Source of the DNA: Vicugna pacos
Taxonomy: Eukaryota; Chordata; Mammalia; Artiodactyla; Camelidae
Reading direction: 5' to 3'
NCBI RefSeq assembly: GCF_048564905.1
Contig: NW_027328739.1
Span: 3,286,001-3,350,000, forward strand
DNA: 64,000 nt
Shown here: positions 48,094-58,479 of the stretch, in pieces
Position numbering within the stretch: the first letter of the stretch is position 1
Layout: every line of letters starts with the position of its first letter
Made by a program: the position numbers and the translations under genes
The notes under the pieces: model-generated
Databases searched by the model: none
The model's input: only the letters and a program-made list of their open reading frames with translations
What the model was told of the DNA's origin: nothing

Positions 48094-49854
48094 GAGAAGA
48101 GACAAGATGGCGGAGTAGAAGGGCGCTTGTAAGTCACCCTCTCCCACAAATACACCAAGACCCACATCTACAGACTCACTCAGCCAACCAGGGCTCCTGC
48201 GGAACTCCGAAAGAACATCACCATCTTCAAAAGATAAAGACGCCAAAAATCTGGTAGGAGAAAAGGAAAAAAGAAATAACAAAAGGCAAAGCAGCGCGGG
48301 ACGGTTTCGATGGGGAGGGAGCAGCAAAGGAGGACTGGCGCTCGCTCGCTGGGTCTCCCCTCTCCAACTGAGGGGCCAGTGGGACGGAGGGGGAGCCTCC
48401 GAGGCTCCGATCTGTACAGAGCAGCCCTTGTCTGACAGAACTAAGTTAAACGGGCACAGAGCATCCCCCGGACACCCAGCCTGTGACGAGGGCCGGTAGT
48501 GGTGGGCAGGGCCAGGCTGCACAAGGCGGGCGGAGGACGGTGGCGGCTGCATGGAGGCAGCCCTGGGGGACTGCAAGGGGCTGGGCGCCGTGGATGTGGG
48601 TGTACAGGACAGAGCAACCTGGGCCCTCCATAAAACAACAAGGTGGATATGCTCTCGGGGGAAGGGTGCATACCCCCATCTCTGAAAACCCGTGGAAATT
48701 TCAGGGGAAGAGAGGCGGGGCCCAGGCACAGCCGCCATATTCTCCGGTGCTTAGCACCCAGGCAGGGGCAGAGACGAAACCTGCATCTGCACTGAAGGGT
48801 TTAGCAGCCTCAAGGGCCAGTCTGAGACGGGTCTACAGCCCGGGGCAGATAGGATCCTTCCATCCTGGTCCCTCAGAGAACTTGCTACATAAAGACAAAC
48901 AAGAAGCTGGGTCTTGGCTCAGAGCAGGGAAGAACTGCCCCTCGGTCTTCCCCGAGCCCACCCGTGGAGCGCGACCAGGGCGGAGCGCCGGCCAGGGCGG
49001 AGCGGGCAGCCGCACAGAGCAGCAGAGCTACCGGTGGCGCAGGCAGAGGGAGAGCGGCCCCCCACCTGTTGGGCAGGACCACAGCCTCTGACCGAGGTGC
49101 TGGGAGGGGGCACGTCCCGCCCTTCTGCCTGGCCAGACTGCAACATCTGACTGCGGCATCTGGAGGGGCAGTGACCAGCCCGCCCACAGCAGAGGAGAGC
49201 TGCATCTGACCCCGTGTTAGGAGGAGGCGTGATCAGCTTGCCAACAGGTGCTGGGAGCAACACAGAAGAGGGCGTCAACGGACGGCCTATGAAAACAAGC
49301 TGATCTTCCAAAACAGGACAAAGACAGAAGGACTTCACATTAAAAGCACACAGACTCCAGTAGAACACCGACAACACTTTTTTTATTTTGTTTTGTTATT
49401 TGTTTTTGTTTTGTTTTGTTTTTTGTCTGTTTTGTTTTTAAATCTGTTTTTACCTGTTCTATTTTCAATTACTCCCTTAATTTTTACTTCTTAATTCATT
49501 TCTATTTCTCTTGGGTTTTGATGTCCTGCTATTGAATATACACAGGCTTCAAATACATCTATTCATCTCCCCACCCCTTTTTTTTCTTTTTTTCTTCTTT
49601 TTTTAAAGGTTTTAAAAGGACGTCTCAACCCGATTAATACTCTGCTACAACTCGCTTTTCTATTATTCATTATACACTGTTTTCAAAACCTCTTTCTCCC
49701 TTCTTTTAAAAATCTTTCTCTCTCTCATTTTTTTTCTTTTTTTCTCCTGCTTTTTTTTTCCTAAGTTCTATTCCTAAATAGGCATCAGATAGATAAAATC
49801 CTTAAGATCCAAATTAGACAACTGTTACTCCATAAACCACAGTGCCAGAGAGGT
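48094..49854 (+). promoter_or_regulatory. Young L1 5' UTR with CpG-rich promoter region
   Basis: About 1.76 kb upstream of ORF1. The part from about 48280 to 49330 is GC-rich with many CpGs (for example GCGCTCGCTCGCTGGG, GGAGCGCGACCAGGGCGG), unlike everything else in the window. In L1s this segment carries the internal RNA polymerase II promoter. From about 49377 to 49765 it changes to a T- and pyrimidine-rich tract (repeated TTTTG, then TTCTTTTTTT). Several long frames are open on both strands because stops are rare in GC-rich DNA; one on the minus strand is discussed as a finding. Confidence 0.75.
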
Positions 49855-50730
49855 ATGAGTAAGATGAAGAAGCAGAGAAGCCTTTCCCAATTAAAAGAAC
49901 AAGAGGAATCCCCTGAAAGAAAGATGAATGAATTAGACAGTGATAGCCTACTAGATCAAGATTTCAAAAAAGGAGTGATCAAATTGCTGAAGGAATTAAA
50001 AGAGATAGTGCTTAGAGATATAAAATATGTCAAAAATGAAATTGAAGCAATAAAGAAGAGCCAAGCAGAATGGTTAAACTCATTAACAGAGATGAGGAAT
50101 GATCTAATAGCTGTGCAAAGCCAACTAGTTAATGCAGAGGAACGAATTAGTGATCTTTAAGACAGGGCAATAGAAAGCACCCATTCAAAAGAAATACAAG
50201 ATAAGCAAATAAAAAGTAATGATAATAGCATAAGGGACCTATGGGATAATATAAAGCGTCCCAATCTTCACATAATAGGGGTCCCAGAAGGGGAAGAAAG
50301 ATCAAAGGGGAGTGAAAAGGTTTTTGAAGAAATCATGACTGAAAACTTCCCAAATTTAAAGAAGGAATCAGATATCCAAGTACAGGAAGCTCAGAGGGTC
50401 CCAAACAGGAAGAATCCAAATAGACCCACACCAAGACATATCATAATCAAGATGGCCAGAGTCAAGGATAAAGAAATGATTCTAAAGGCAGCAAAAGGAA
50501 AGCAAAGAGTGAATTACAAGGGAACCCCCATAAGGCTCTCAGCTGATATTTCTACACAAACACTAAAGGCCAGAAGGGAGTGGCAATATATATTCAAAGC
50601 CCTGAATGAAAAAAAGGTGCAGCCTAGGGTACTTTATCCAGCAAGGCTATCCTTTAGGATAGAGGGAAAAATAAATAGTTTCCCGGCCAAAAAAAGCTGC
50701 AGGAGTTTAGCAACACTAAATCAAAGCTAA
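49855..50730 (+). pseudogene. L1 ORF1 (RNA-binding chaperone), one in-frame stop
   Basis: ORF1p forms trimers that coat L1 RNA. The frame starts MSKMKKQRSLSQLKEQEES and runs 291 codons to SLATLNQS. An N-terminal coiled-coil stretch lies at residues ~25-105 (heptad-like LLKELKEIVLRDIKYVKN, SLTEMRNDLIAVQSQL). The RRM-like core follows at ~125-200 (NLHIIGVPEGEE), then a C-terminal domain with RPTPRHIIIKMARVKDKEMI and the conserved LSADISTQTLKARREW. A single TAA at 50158-50160, probably once a glutamate codon (DL-stop-DRAIE), splits it after residue 101; the frame is otherwise intact. Confidence 0.9.
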
Positions 50731-51151
50731 AAGAAATATTGAAAGGGCTATTCTAAATAGAAAAGCAGCAGGATGCTACAGAAATGAGAAACTCACAACT
50801 GGAAAGGTGATGACTCATGAATTACGAATGAAGAAACACGAAATTATAGAAGAAGACATACAAATCACTGAGAGTGGGAGAGGGTGGCAGGGAAATATAG
50901 AATTTTTTTCTTTCTTTTTTAAATTATCTTACCAGTAGGATGGGTTTGAGATCATGTTATTATCAGTATAATAAAAACAGGTATATGTCAATAGATTTAC
51001 AAAAAAGGGTAACCACAAGTCAAAAACTTACAAGGGAGTCACAAAAATTAAATAAAATCCATGATAATACAAAGGAAATTTACCAAACCACAAAAGGAAG
51101 AAGAAAGGAACAAAGAGGATATACCAATTCAACTGCAAAGATAAGTTCAAA

Positions 51152-54100
51152 ATGGCAATAAACACACATCTATCATTAATTACTGTAAATGTTAATGAAC
51201 TAAATGCTCCAGTCAAAAGACATAGAGTGGCAGACTGGATAATAAAGCAAGAACCTTCAATATGCTGCATACAAGTGACCCACTTTAGGGAGAAAGACAC
51301 ATATAGATTTAGAGTGAAAGGATGGAAAAGGATATTCCATGCAAATGGAAAAGCCAAAAAAGCAGGTGTTGCAGTACTGATTTCAAACAAAATAGACTTT
51401 AAAACAAAGGCCATAAAGAAAGATAAATAAGGACATTTTATAATGATTAAAGGAGTGATACAAGATGAAGACATTACACAGGTTAATATATATGCACCCA
51501 ATATAGGAGCACCTAAGTACATACAAGAATTACTAACAGAGAAAAGGGCGATATTGATGGGAAAACAATCATAGTTGGAGATTTTAATACTGCATTAACA
51601 TCACTAGACAGATCTTCCAGACAGAAAATAAACAAGGCAAAAGAGAAATTAAATACTACAATAGAAAAACTAGATTTGGTGGATATTTTCAGAGCATTAC
51701 ACCCCCAAAAAATAGAATATATATTCTTTTCAAGTGCACATGGAACATTTTCCAGGATCGATCATGTACTTGGACACAAAAGAAACCTCAACAAAATTAA
51801 GAAGATAGAAATTATCTCAAGAATCTTTACTGACCACAATGCCATGAAACTGGAAATCAACAACAGAGAAACAAAGGAGAAAAAAAGAAATGCATGGAGG
51901 TTAAACAAAATGTTATTGAAAAAACAATGGATCAATGAGGAAATCAAACCTGAAATTAAAAAATACTTTGGGACAAAAGATAATGAAAGCCCAACCATGC
52001 AAAAACTATGGGACACAGCAAAGGCAGTGCTAAGAGGGAAGTTTATAGTGATACAGGCCTTCATCAAAAAAGAAGAACAATCTCAAATAAACAAGTTAAC
52101 CCACCACCTGAATTAATTAGAAAAAGAAGAACAAAAAGCTCCAAAAAGCAGCAGAAGGAAGGAAATAATAAAGATCAGAGAGGAATTAAATACAATAGAG
52201 ATTAACAAGACCATAGAAAAAATCAACAAAACCAAAAGCTGATTTTTTGAAAAAGTAAATAAGATCGACAAACCTCTAGCAAAACTCGCAAAGAAGAAAA
52301 AAGAGAGAGCACAAATTAGCAAAATAAGAAAGGAAAATGGAGAAATTACAACAAACAAAATAGAAATACAGAATATCATACGAGAATATTATGAAAAACT
52401 ATATGGAACCAAACTGGATAACCTAGAGGAGATGGACAAGTTTCTGGAAACATACTGTCCACCAAAACTGAATCAAGAAAAAACCGAACTCTTGAACAAT
52501 CCAATCACTAGAAAGGAATAGAAACAGCTATTAAAAACCTCCCTACAAATAAAAGTCCAGGACCGGACGGCTTCACCGGGGAATTCTACCAAACATACAA
52601 AGAAGAACTCATACCAGTCCTTCTCAAACTCTTCCAGATGATTGAAAAGGAGAGAAAAGTCCCAAACTCATTCTATGAAGCCACCATCACCCTGATACCA
52701 AAACCAGGCAAAGACACTACAAAAAAAAAGAGAATTATAGGCCAATATCACTGATGATTATAGACGCCAAATTCTTCACAAAATTTTTAGCAAATAGAAT
52801 CCAACAACACATAAAAAAGATTATACATCATGACCAAGTGGGGCTCATCCCAGGGACACAAGGCTGGTTCAACATACGCAAATCAATCCATGTAATACGT
52901 CACATCAACAAGAGAAAGGACAAAAACCACATGATCATCCCAATCGATGCAGAAAAAGCATTTGATAAAATTCAACACCCACTTATGATAAAAACTCTCG
53001 CCAAAGTGGATATAGAGGGAACATATTTAAACATAATAAAAGTTATATATGACAAACCTACAGCCAGCATAGCTCTCAACGGTGAAAAACTCAAAAGCTT
53101 CCCACTAAAATCTGGGACAAGACAATGATGCCCACTATCACCACTCCTATTCAACATAGCCCTGGAAGTCCTAGTCACAGTAATCAGGCAAGAGAAAGAA
53201 AGAAAAGGGATCCAAATTGGAAAAGAAGAGGTAAAAGTGTCATTACATGCTGACGACATGTTACTATATATAGAAAACCCTAAAAAGTCCACACAAAAGC
53301 TACTGGAGCTGATTGAAGAATTCAGCAAGGTAGCAGGTTACAAAATTAATGTTCAAAAATCAGTTGCATTTCTTTACACTAACGATAAATCAACAGAAAT
53401 AGAAAGTAAGGAAACAATTCCCTCTGGGAATAAATCTAACCAAGGAAGTGAAAGAATTATACACAGAAAACTATAAACCATTGATGAAGGAAATTAAAGA
53501 AGACTTTAAAAAATGGAAAGATAGTCCATGCACTTGGATTGGAAGAATCAATATTTATAAAATGGTCATATTGCCCAAGGCAATCTACAGATTTAATGCA
53601 ATCCCTATCCAATTAACCAGGACATATTTCACAGAACTAGAACAAATCATAATAAAATTTATATGGAACCATCAAAGACCTAGAATTGCTAAAGCATTAC
53701 TGAAGAGAAAGAAAGAGGCTGGAGGAATAACTCTCCCAGACTTCAGACAATACTATAGAGCTACAGTCATCAAGACAGCACGGTATTGGTACTAAAACAG
53801 ACATATGGACCTATGGAACAGAATAGAGAGCCCAGAAATGAACCCACAAACCTTTTGTCAACTAATCATCGACAAAGGAGGCAAGAATATACAATGGAAT
53901 AAAGACAGTCTCTTCAGCAAATGGTGTTGGGAAAACTGGACAGCAGCATGTAAAACAATGAAGCTAGAACACACCCTTACACCATATACAAAAATCAACT
54001 CAAAATGGATTAAAGTCTTAAACATAAGACAAGATACAATAAACCTCCTAGAAGATAACATAGGGAAAACATTATCTGACATACATTTCAAAAATTTTCT

Positions 54101-54919
54101 CCTAGAAGAAATAAAAGCAAGAATAAACAAATGAGAACTAATGAAACTTACAAGCTCCTGCAGAGCAAAGGAATCCAGAAATAAAACAAGAAGAAAACCT
54201 ACTGAATGGGAGAAAATTTTTGAAAGTGAAACCGACAAAGGATTGATCTCCAAAATATATAAGCAGCTCATATGACTCAATATGAAAAAAATAAACAACC
54301 CAATCCAAAAATGGGCAGAAGACATAAACAAGCAATTCTCCAAGGAAGACATACAAATAATCAAAAAGCACATGAAAAAATGTTGAATATCACGAATTAT
54401 CAGAGAAATGCAAATCAAAACTACAATGAGGTATCACCTCACACCAGTCAGAATGGCCGTCATTCAAAAATCCACAAATGACAAATGCTGGAGAGGCTGT
54501 GGAGAAAGGGGAACCCTCTTACATGCTGGTGGGAATGCAGTTTGCTGCAGCCACTATGGAAAACAGTGTGGAGATTCCTCAAAAGACTAGGAATAGACTT
54601 ACCATATGACCCAGGAATCCCACTCCTGGGCTTATATCCAGAAGGAAATCTACTTCAAAATGACACCTGCCCTCCAATGTTCATAGCAGCACTATTTACA
54701 ATAGCCAAAACATGGAAACAGCCTAAATGTCCATCAACGGGTGACTGGATAAAGAAGATGTGGCATATTTATGCAATGGAATACTACTCAGCCATAAAAC
54801 CTGACAAAATAATGCCATTTGCAGCAACATGGATGCTCCGAGAGAATGTCAGTCTAAGTGAAGTAAGCCAGAAATAGAAAGAAAAATACCATATGAGATC
54901 GCTCATATGTGGAATCTAA
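51152..54919 (+). pseudogene. L1 ORF2 (endonuclease/reverse transcriptase), broken
   Basis: Full-length ORF2 of about 3.77 kb. The endonuclease starts MAINTHLSLITVNVNELNAP and reaches SSAHGTFSRIDHVLGHKRN (51676-52116). The polymerase region includes [11 protein letters not shown]-type sequence near 52560, [20 protein letters not shown] (52754-53128) and the active-site stretch [13 protein letters not shown] at 53237. The C-terminal cysteine region has CWRGCGERG at 54485-54520, and the end reads AMEYYSAIKPDKIMPFAATW. The first stop is TAA at 51427-51429 (KKDK-stop-GH, probably once glutamate). There is another stop after LTHHLN near 52116, a one-base loss at about 52516 and further frame changes before 53448 and near 54140-54485. 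The product is non-functional. Confidence 0.9.
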
Positions 54920-55191
54920 AGACTCATGGACAGAGAATACAGACTTGTGGTTACCAGTGGGGTAGAGGGTGGGAAGGGATAGACTGGGATTTCAAAACTG
55001 TAAAATAGATAAACAAGATTACACTGTATAGCACAGGGAAATATACATAAAATGTTATGATAAATCACAGAGAAAAAAATGCGACAATGAGTGTGTATAT
55101 GTCCATGAATGACTGAAAAATTGTACTGAATACTGGAATTTGACACAATATTGTAAAATGATTATAAATGAATAAAAAATGTTAAAAAAAA

Positions 55192-55571
55192 GAAATGAGT
55201 GACCTTCAGCAGCACAATCCATTGATGAATTTTTTCAACATGAATTTGACTGAAAGAATACAAGACACAAATCACAGCATGGGATCTAATTCTTTTTATA
55301 TGAATTTCAAGAACAGTAAAATCAATTTGTACTTTGTTAGTATATATTCACAGGTGATAAAATTATAAAGAATTGCAGAGAAGTGATGATTATAACAGTT
55401 AAGATAGTGGTTACATCTTGTGGAGAAAATCCTGTCTTTATTTAAAAATTTAATACTTTGTTCATCATGGATTCTTTTGCATTAACTTTTGTTTTTTTAA
55501 AATATTGCAATAAAAGCTTTCATTGAAATATTAAAAAAACTAAACATATCAAAACACACACAGAAAAAAAT
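55192..55571 (+). mobile_element. Probable 3' transduction carried by the young L1
   Basis: About 380 bp lie between the L1 poly(A) (55182-55191) and the right target duplication, and are absent from unit 1. They end with AATAAA at 55509-55514, about 18 bases before an A-rich stretch. This is the pattern left when L1 transcription reads past its own poly(A) signal into flanking DNA and the longer RNA is inserted. The body resembles the 3' UTR of an ancient L1M/HAL1-type element (TTATATGAATTTCAAGAACA; AGATAGTGGTTACATC), so the source locus probably had an old L1 downstream. Confidence 0.7.
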
Positions 55572-55579
55572 AAAATATG
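55572..55579. repeat. Target-site duplication, right
   Basis: AAAATATG directly after the A-rich end of the extra 3' DNA; partner of 48086-48093. The old L1 resumes after it (ATGTTTCTATAAGTATG; unit 1 has ATGTTTCAATAAATATG). Confidence 0.7.
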
Positions 55580-55789
55580 ATGTTTCTATAAGTATGTAAT
55601 GGAATATTACTCAGCAATGAAAAAGCATAACACATGGCTATTTCAGCATCATGAATGGACCTAGTAAATATTGTGCTTAGTGAAGTAACTTAGACAAAGA
55701 CAAAAGTATATAATATAATTTTTATGTGGAATCTAAAGAATAACAAATATCTGTGTACATCTATCTACAGTTATCTATTGATAGATGAG

Positions 55790-55854
55790 AGATAAGTAGA
55801 TACATAGAAGGATAGATACATAGACATACGATAGATATATAGATAGATAGATAT

Positions 55855-55894
<40 letters not shown>

Positions 55895-55916
55895 ATAGAT
55901 TGATTGATTGATTGAG
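55790..55916. repeat. (GATA)n microsatellite (unit 2)
   Basis: About 125 bp of GATA repeats ending in a short TTGA run (55900-55913). It is shorter than the unit 1 array at 13775-13986. Confidence 0.95.
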
Positions 55917-56260
55917 ACATGGTAGAGAGATAGAGACATTAGATAGACAAGACTGAAACAGGCTGAAAGATAAGGGAAAAAATTTATGTTTACCAAAGTG
56001 GAACGGAAAGACAATTTAAAGGTAGGACACTGACAGATTAAAAGTAGTTTACCTAATGGAGATAAGCAACAAGGTTAATCTGTATATACCAGGGAATTAC
56101 ACAAAATAACTTATAATAATTGTATGTTAACAATTATTGAAATAATTTATAATGCAACATAATCTAAAAAGTGGTTGGGATCACTATGCTGTACATCTGA
56201 AACTGCACAATATTGCACATCTACTGTACTTCAATTAAAAATAAAACATCTCATGTATAA

Positions 56261-58320
56261 TTTAGTCCTTTTTCCACTGATAGCATCTTCCTTTAATATT
56301 GTTTTATTTTTACTCTTTACCTTTTATGATTGCTGACTCAAATTTTTTCTATTTTTTTGTGAACATGTTACCAGATTGATGTACCTATATTTATTGCAAC
56401 TGAATTACTATTTTTCTCTCTTTAATTCATATAGAATAGTAGCATTTAACAACATACCCAAAGAAACAGTTGCAACTTTCTCGTGGTCTCTGCTTAGAAT
56501 TTTGTTCAAAGTTTTGCGTATATTTGCCATTTTATTTTTCTTAGAATAGCTCTTTTCTGAACCTCTTGTAAAGTGTCTCGGTTTTGTTTTTTACAACTCA
56601 CTCAGGTTTGTTTGTCTGGTAAATTCTTTATTTTCACTTTACACCTAAGTGATAACTGTGCAAGGTGTAGTATTCTTGGGTGAGAGATTTCTTATTTCAG
56701 TAGTTTGAAAATGTCATTTTAATTACCCTTGGCATATGTTTTTTACTCAGTAGTCTGCTGATAGACTAATGGTGGTTCCTATGTAGATTAACATAACTTT
56801 TATTGACTGCCTTTAAAACTTTACTCTGGTATTGACTTGCCAATTTGCATATGACGTATCTTGAAGAAGGTCTCATTGTCTTAAAGTTATTGGTGTTTTG
56901 TTGTCTCACGGAATTGTATGTCAGTTCCTTACCCAGGTCAGGAAGTTATCAACTATTACAACTTTAAATAAACCATCAGCTGCCTTGTAACATTCTTCTC
57001 CCTCCAGGATTTCACCCTAATGTACACTTCCTTAAGAAGTCTGATGGCTATTTTAGAATTTCCTCACTTTTTAATATCTTGAATCTCTCCCCTCTCCTAT
57101 CATTTCTTGTTGTTTATTGGTGAGTTTGCTAATCTCTCTTCCACAAGACAGTCTTCTACCAATGCTTTCTGTTGCATTCTTCATATCATTTATTAAGTTC
57201 AACTGGTCCTCCAATAATGTTTGATTGTTTCATAGTTTCAGACTCTTAGGTTATGTATAACTTATCATCATTTATTTTATTCCTGAGTTCACTAAACTGC
57301 TTTCTGAGTTTTTTTTTTTTTTTGTATTGAGTTTCTGTATGACATCTTTTTCGATTCTCTATTAGTTATACAGCAATATTCCATGACTTTAAGCTTGTTT
57401 GCTGCAGGGTTGATATTGTGTGTGTGTGTGTGTGTGTGCGTGTGTGTGTGTGTTTGCCTGTGCATGTGTGTCTGTGTCTGTGTCGGAGTCTGTGTGTGTT
57501 TATCTGTGTGTGTGCTTGGCCTATAAATTTACTGTGACTGGTAATGATCCTGGTAAATTATTGCTGTGATGACACTAAAAAACAGATTGGGATTTGGAGT
57601 CCTTGCTTTTGTTTTCTGGTAGTTTGCAATATTGCACAATTTTTGGTTTTACTTATCTGAGCTACATCTGATAATATTTCAAAATGGCACTTTCCAGTCG
57701 CTACTGTCTGGATAAAAGATTGCTTACATTGTCACTTCTTAGACAAATTGGTAGTTAATGCCACTGTTGTCACTGGGCCTGTGAACCCTTCCTTTTATCT
57801 GATATCCCTTAAGAATCAGTGCACACATTGAGGAAAGTGGTGAAGACATGTGGGTAGTCGGAATTAGGCAAGTGCCTTTCCCATGTCCAATGTTGCAAGG
57901 TACCTTGTCTCCATCACTGTGAATGGGGAGTAGGGCAATGTCATGAATGTCTGAGTGTCAAAAGAATGGAAATTCTGTATGTCTTGTGGCTCCCTCGTAG
58001 TTATCTGTGACCATGAGTACTGGTGCAGTTGGAGGCTGAAGCAGTGTGAACCACTGAGACCCTGTTTCTACTGAGTATTCTGAAAATGTGGTCTCAGTTA
58101 ACCTTGTCAGTGGGCCATGGTCGCAGACACCAACTCTTCTCTTCCCTCAATTCAGCCATCTTTATGTGTTTTAGCCCACCAAAGGTCAGGTGTACACTTG
58201 TGTTCTGGAGTATTTTGTGTTGTAGTTATTTTTGTTGAGATGTGATCATTTCACTGACTGTAGATTTAAGGGGAGAGACAGAAATAGTTTAAACTTAAGT
58301 CACTTTTTTCAAAGCCTAAA
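56261..58320 (-). mobile_element. Ancient L1 (L1M-like) 5' region (unit 2 copy)
   Basis: Counterpart of 14311-16330, with the same inverse L1 5' UTR/ORF1 words (AGTCTGCTGATAGACTAATGG, CCTCCAGGATTTCACCCTAATG). No frame is intact. A GT array lies at 57417-57516. Confidence 0.65.
57417..57516. repeat. (GT)n microsatellite (unit 2)
   Basis: A GT tract with CC and CT interruptions, longer than its unit 1 counterpart at 15462-15540. Confidence 0.9.
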
Positions 58321-58479
58321 CTTTTTCATTTGAAAGCTTGAATTCTAATAAGGACATTATAAGAACAGTAAAGAAAGTGAACAAATCACCTTCATTAATA
58401 TCAGAGTCCTACAAAATATTTTGATTTTCCTGGGTTCTTTTCTTCAATGTTTTTCCCACCTACATGCACATTTAAGTAT

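Larger units (their letters stand above)
48094..55191 (+). mobile_element. Young near-full-length L1, inserted in unit 2 only
   Basis: Complete structure: start GAGAAGAGACAAGATGGCGG, a CpG-rich 5' UTR of about 1.76 kb, ORF1 (49855-50730), a spacer of about 420 bp, ORF2 (51152-54919), and a 3' UTR ending in AATAAAAAATG and a short poly(A) at 55182-55191. It is absent from the matching place in unit 1 (about 13585), so it inserted after duplication. It keeps many CpGs and much longer frames than the other L1s here, also pointing to a younger age. An imperfect 8-bp target duplication flanks the whole insertion (48086-48093 AAGATATG; 55572-55579 AAAATATG). It is dead as it stands. The family resembles ungulate, perhaps camelid, L1. 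Confidence 0.95.
55572..56260 (+). mobile_element. Old L1 3' end resuming after the young insertion
   Basis: Continues the element of 44653-48093: ATTACTCAGCAATGAAAAAG, a GATA array, then the CATCTGAAA...TTCAATTAAAAATAAAA end at about 56195-56260. Counterpart of unit 1 about 13585-14310. Confidence 0.85.

Noticed and set aside
48483-49377. Several long overlapping frames on both strands (up to 202 codons plus strand, 152 codons minus strand)
   Set aside because: They lie in the GC-rich L1 5' UTR where stop codons are rare. The frames have low-complexity composition and no known domains.
51028-52379. Minus-strand frames of 88-164 codons rich in Phe/Leu/Ser that look like membrane proteins
   Set aside because: They are mirror frames of the A-rich L1 ORF2, a well-known artefact of L1 sense-strand composition.
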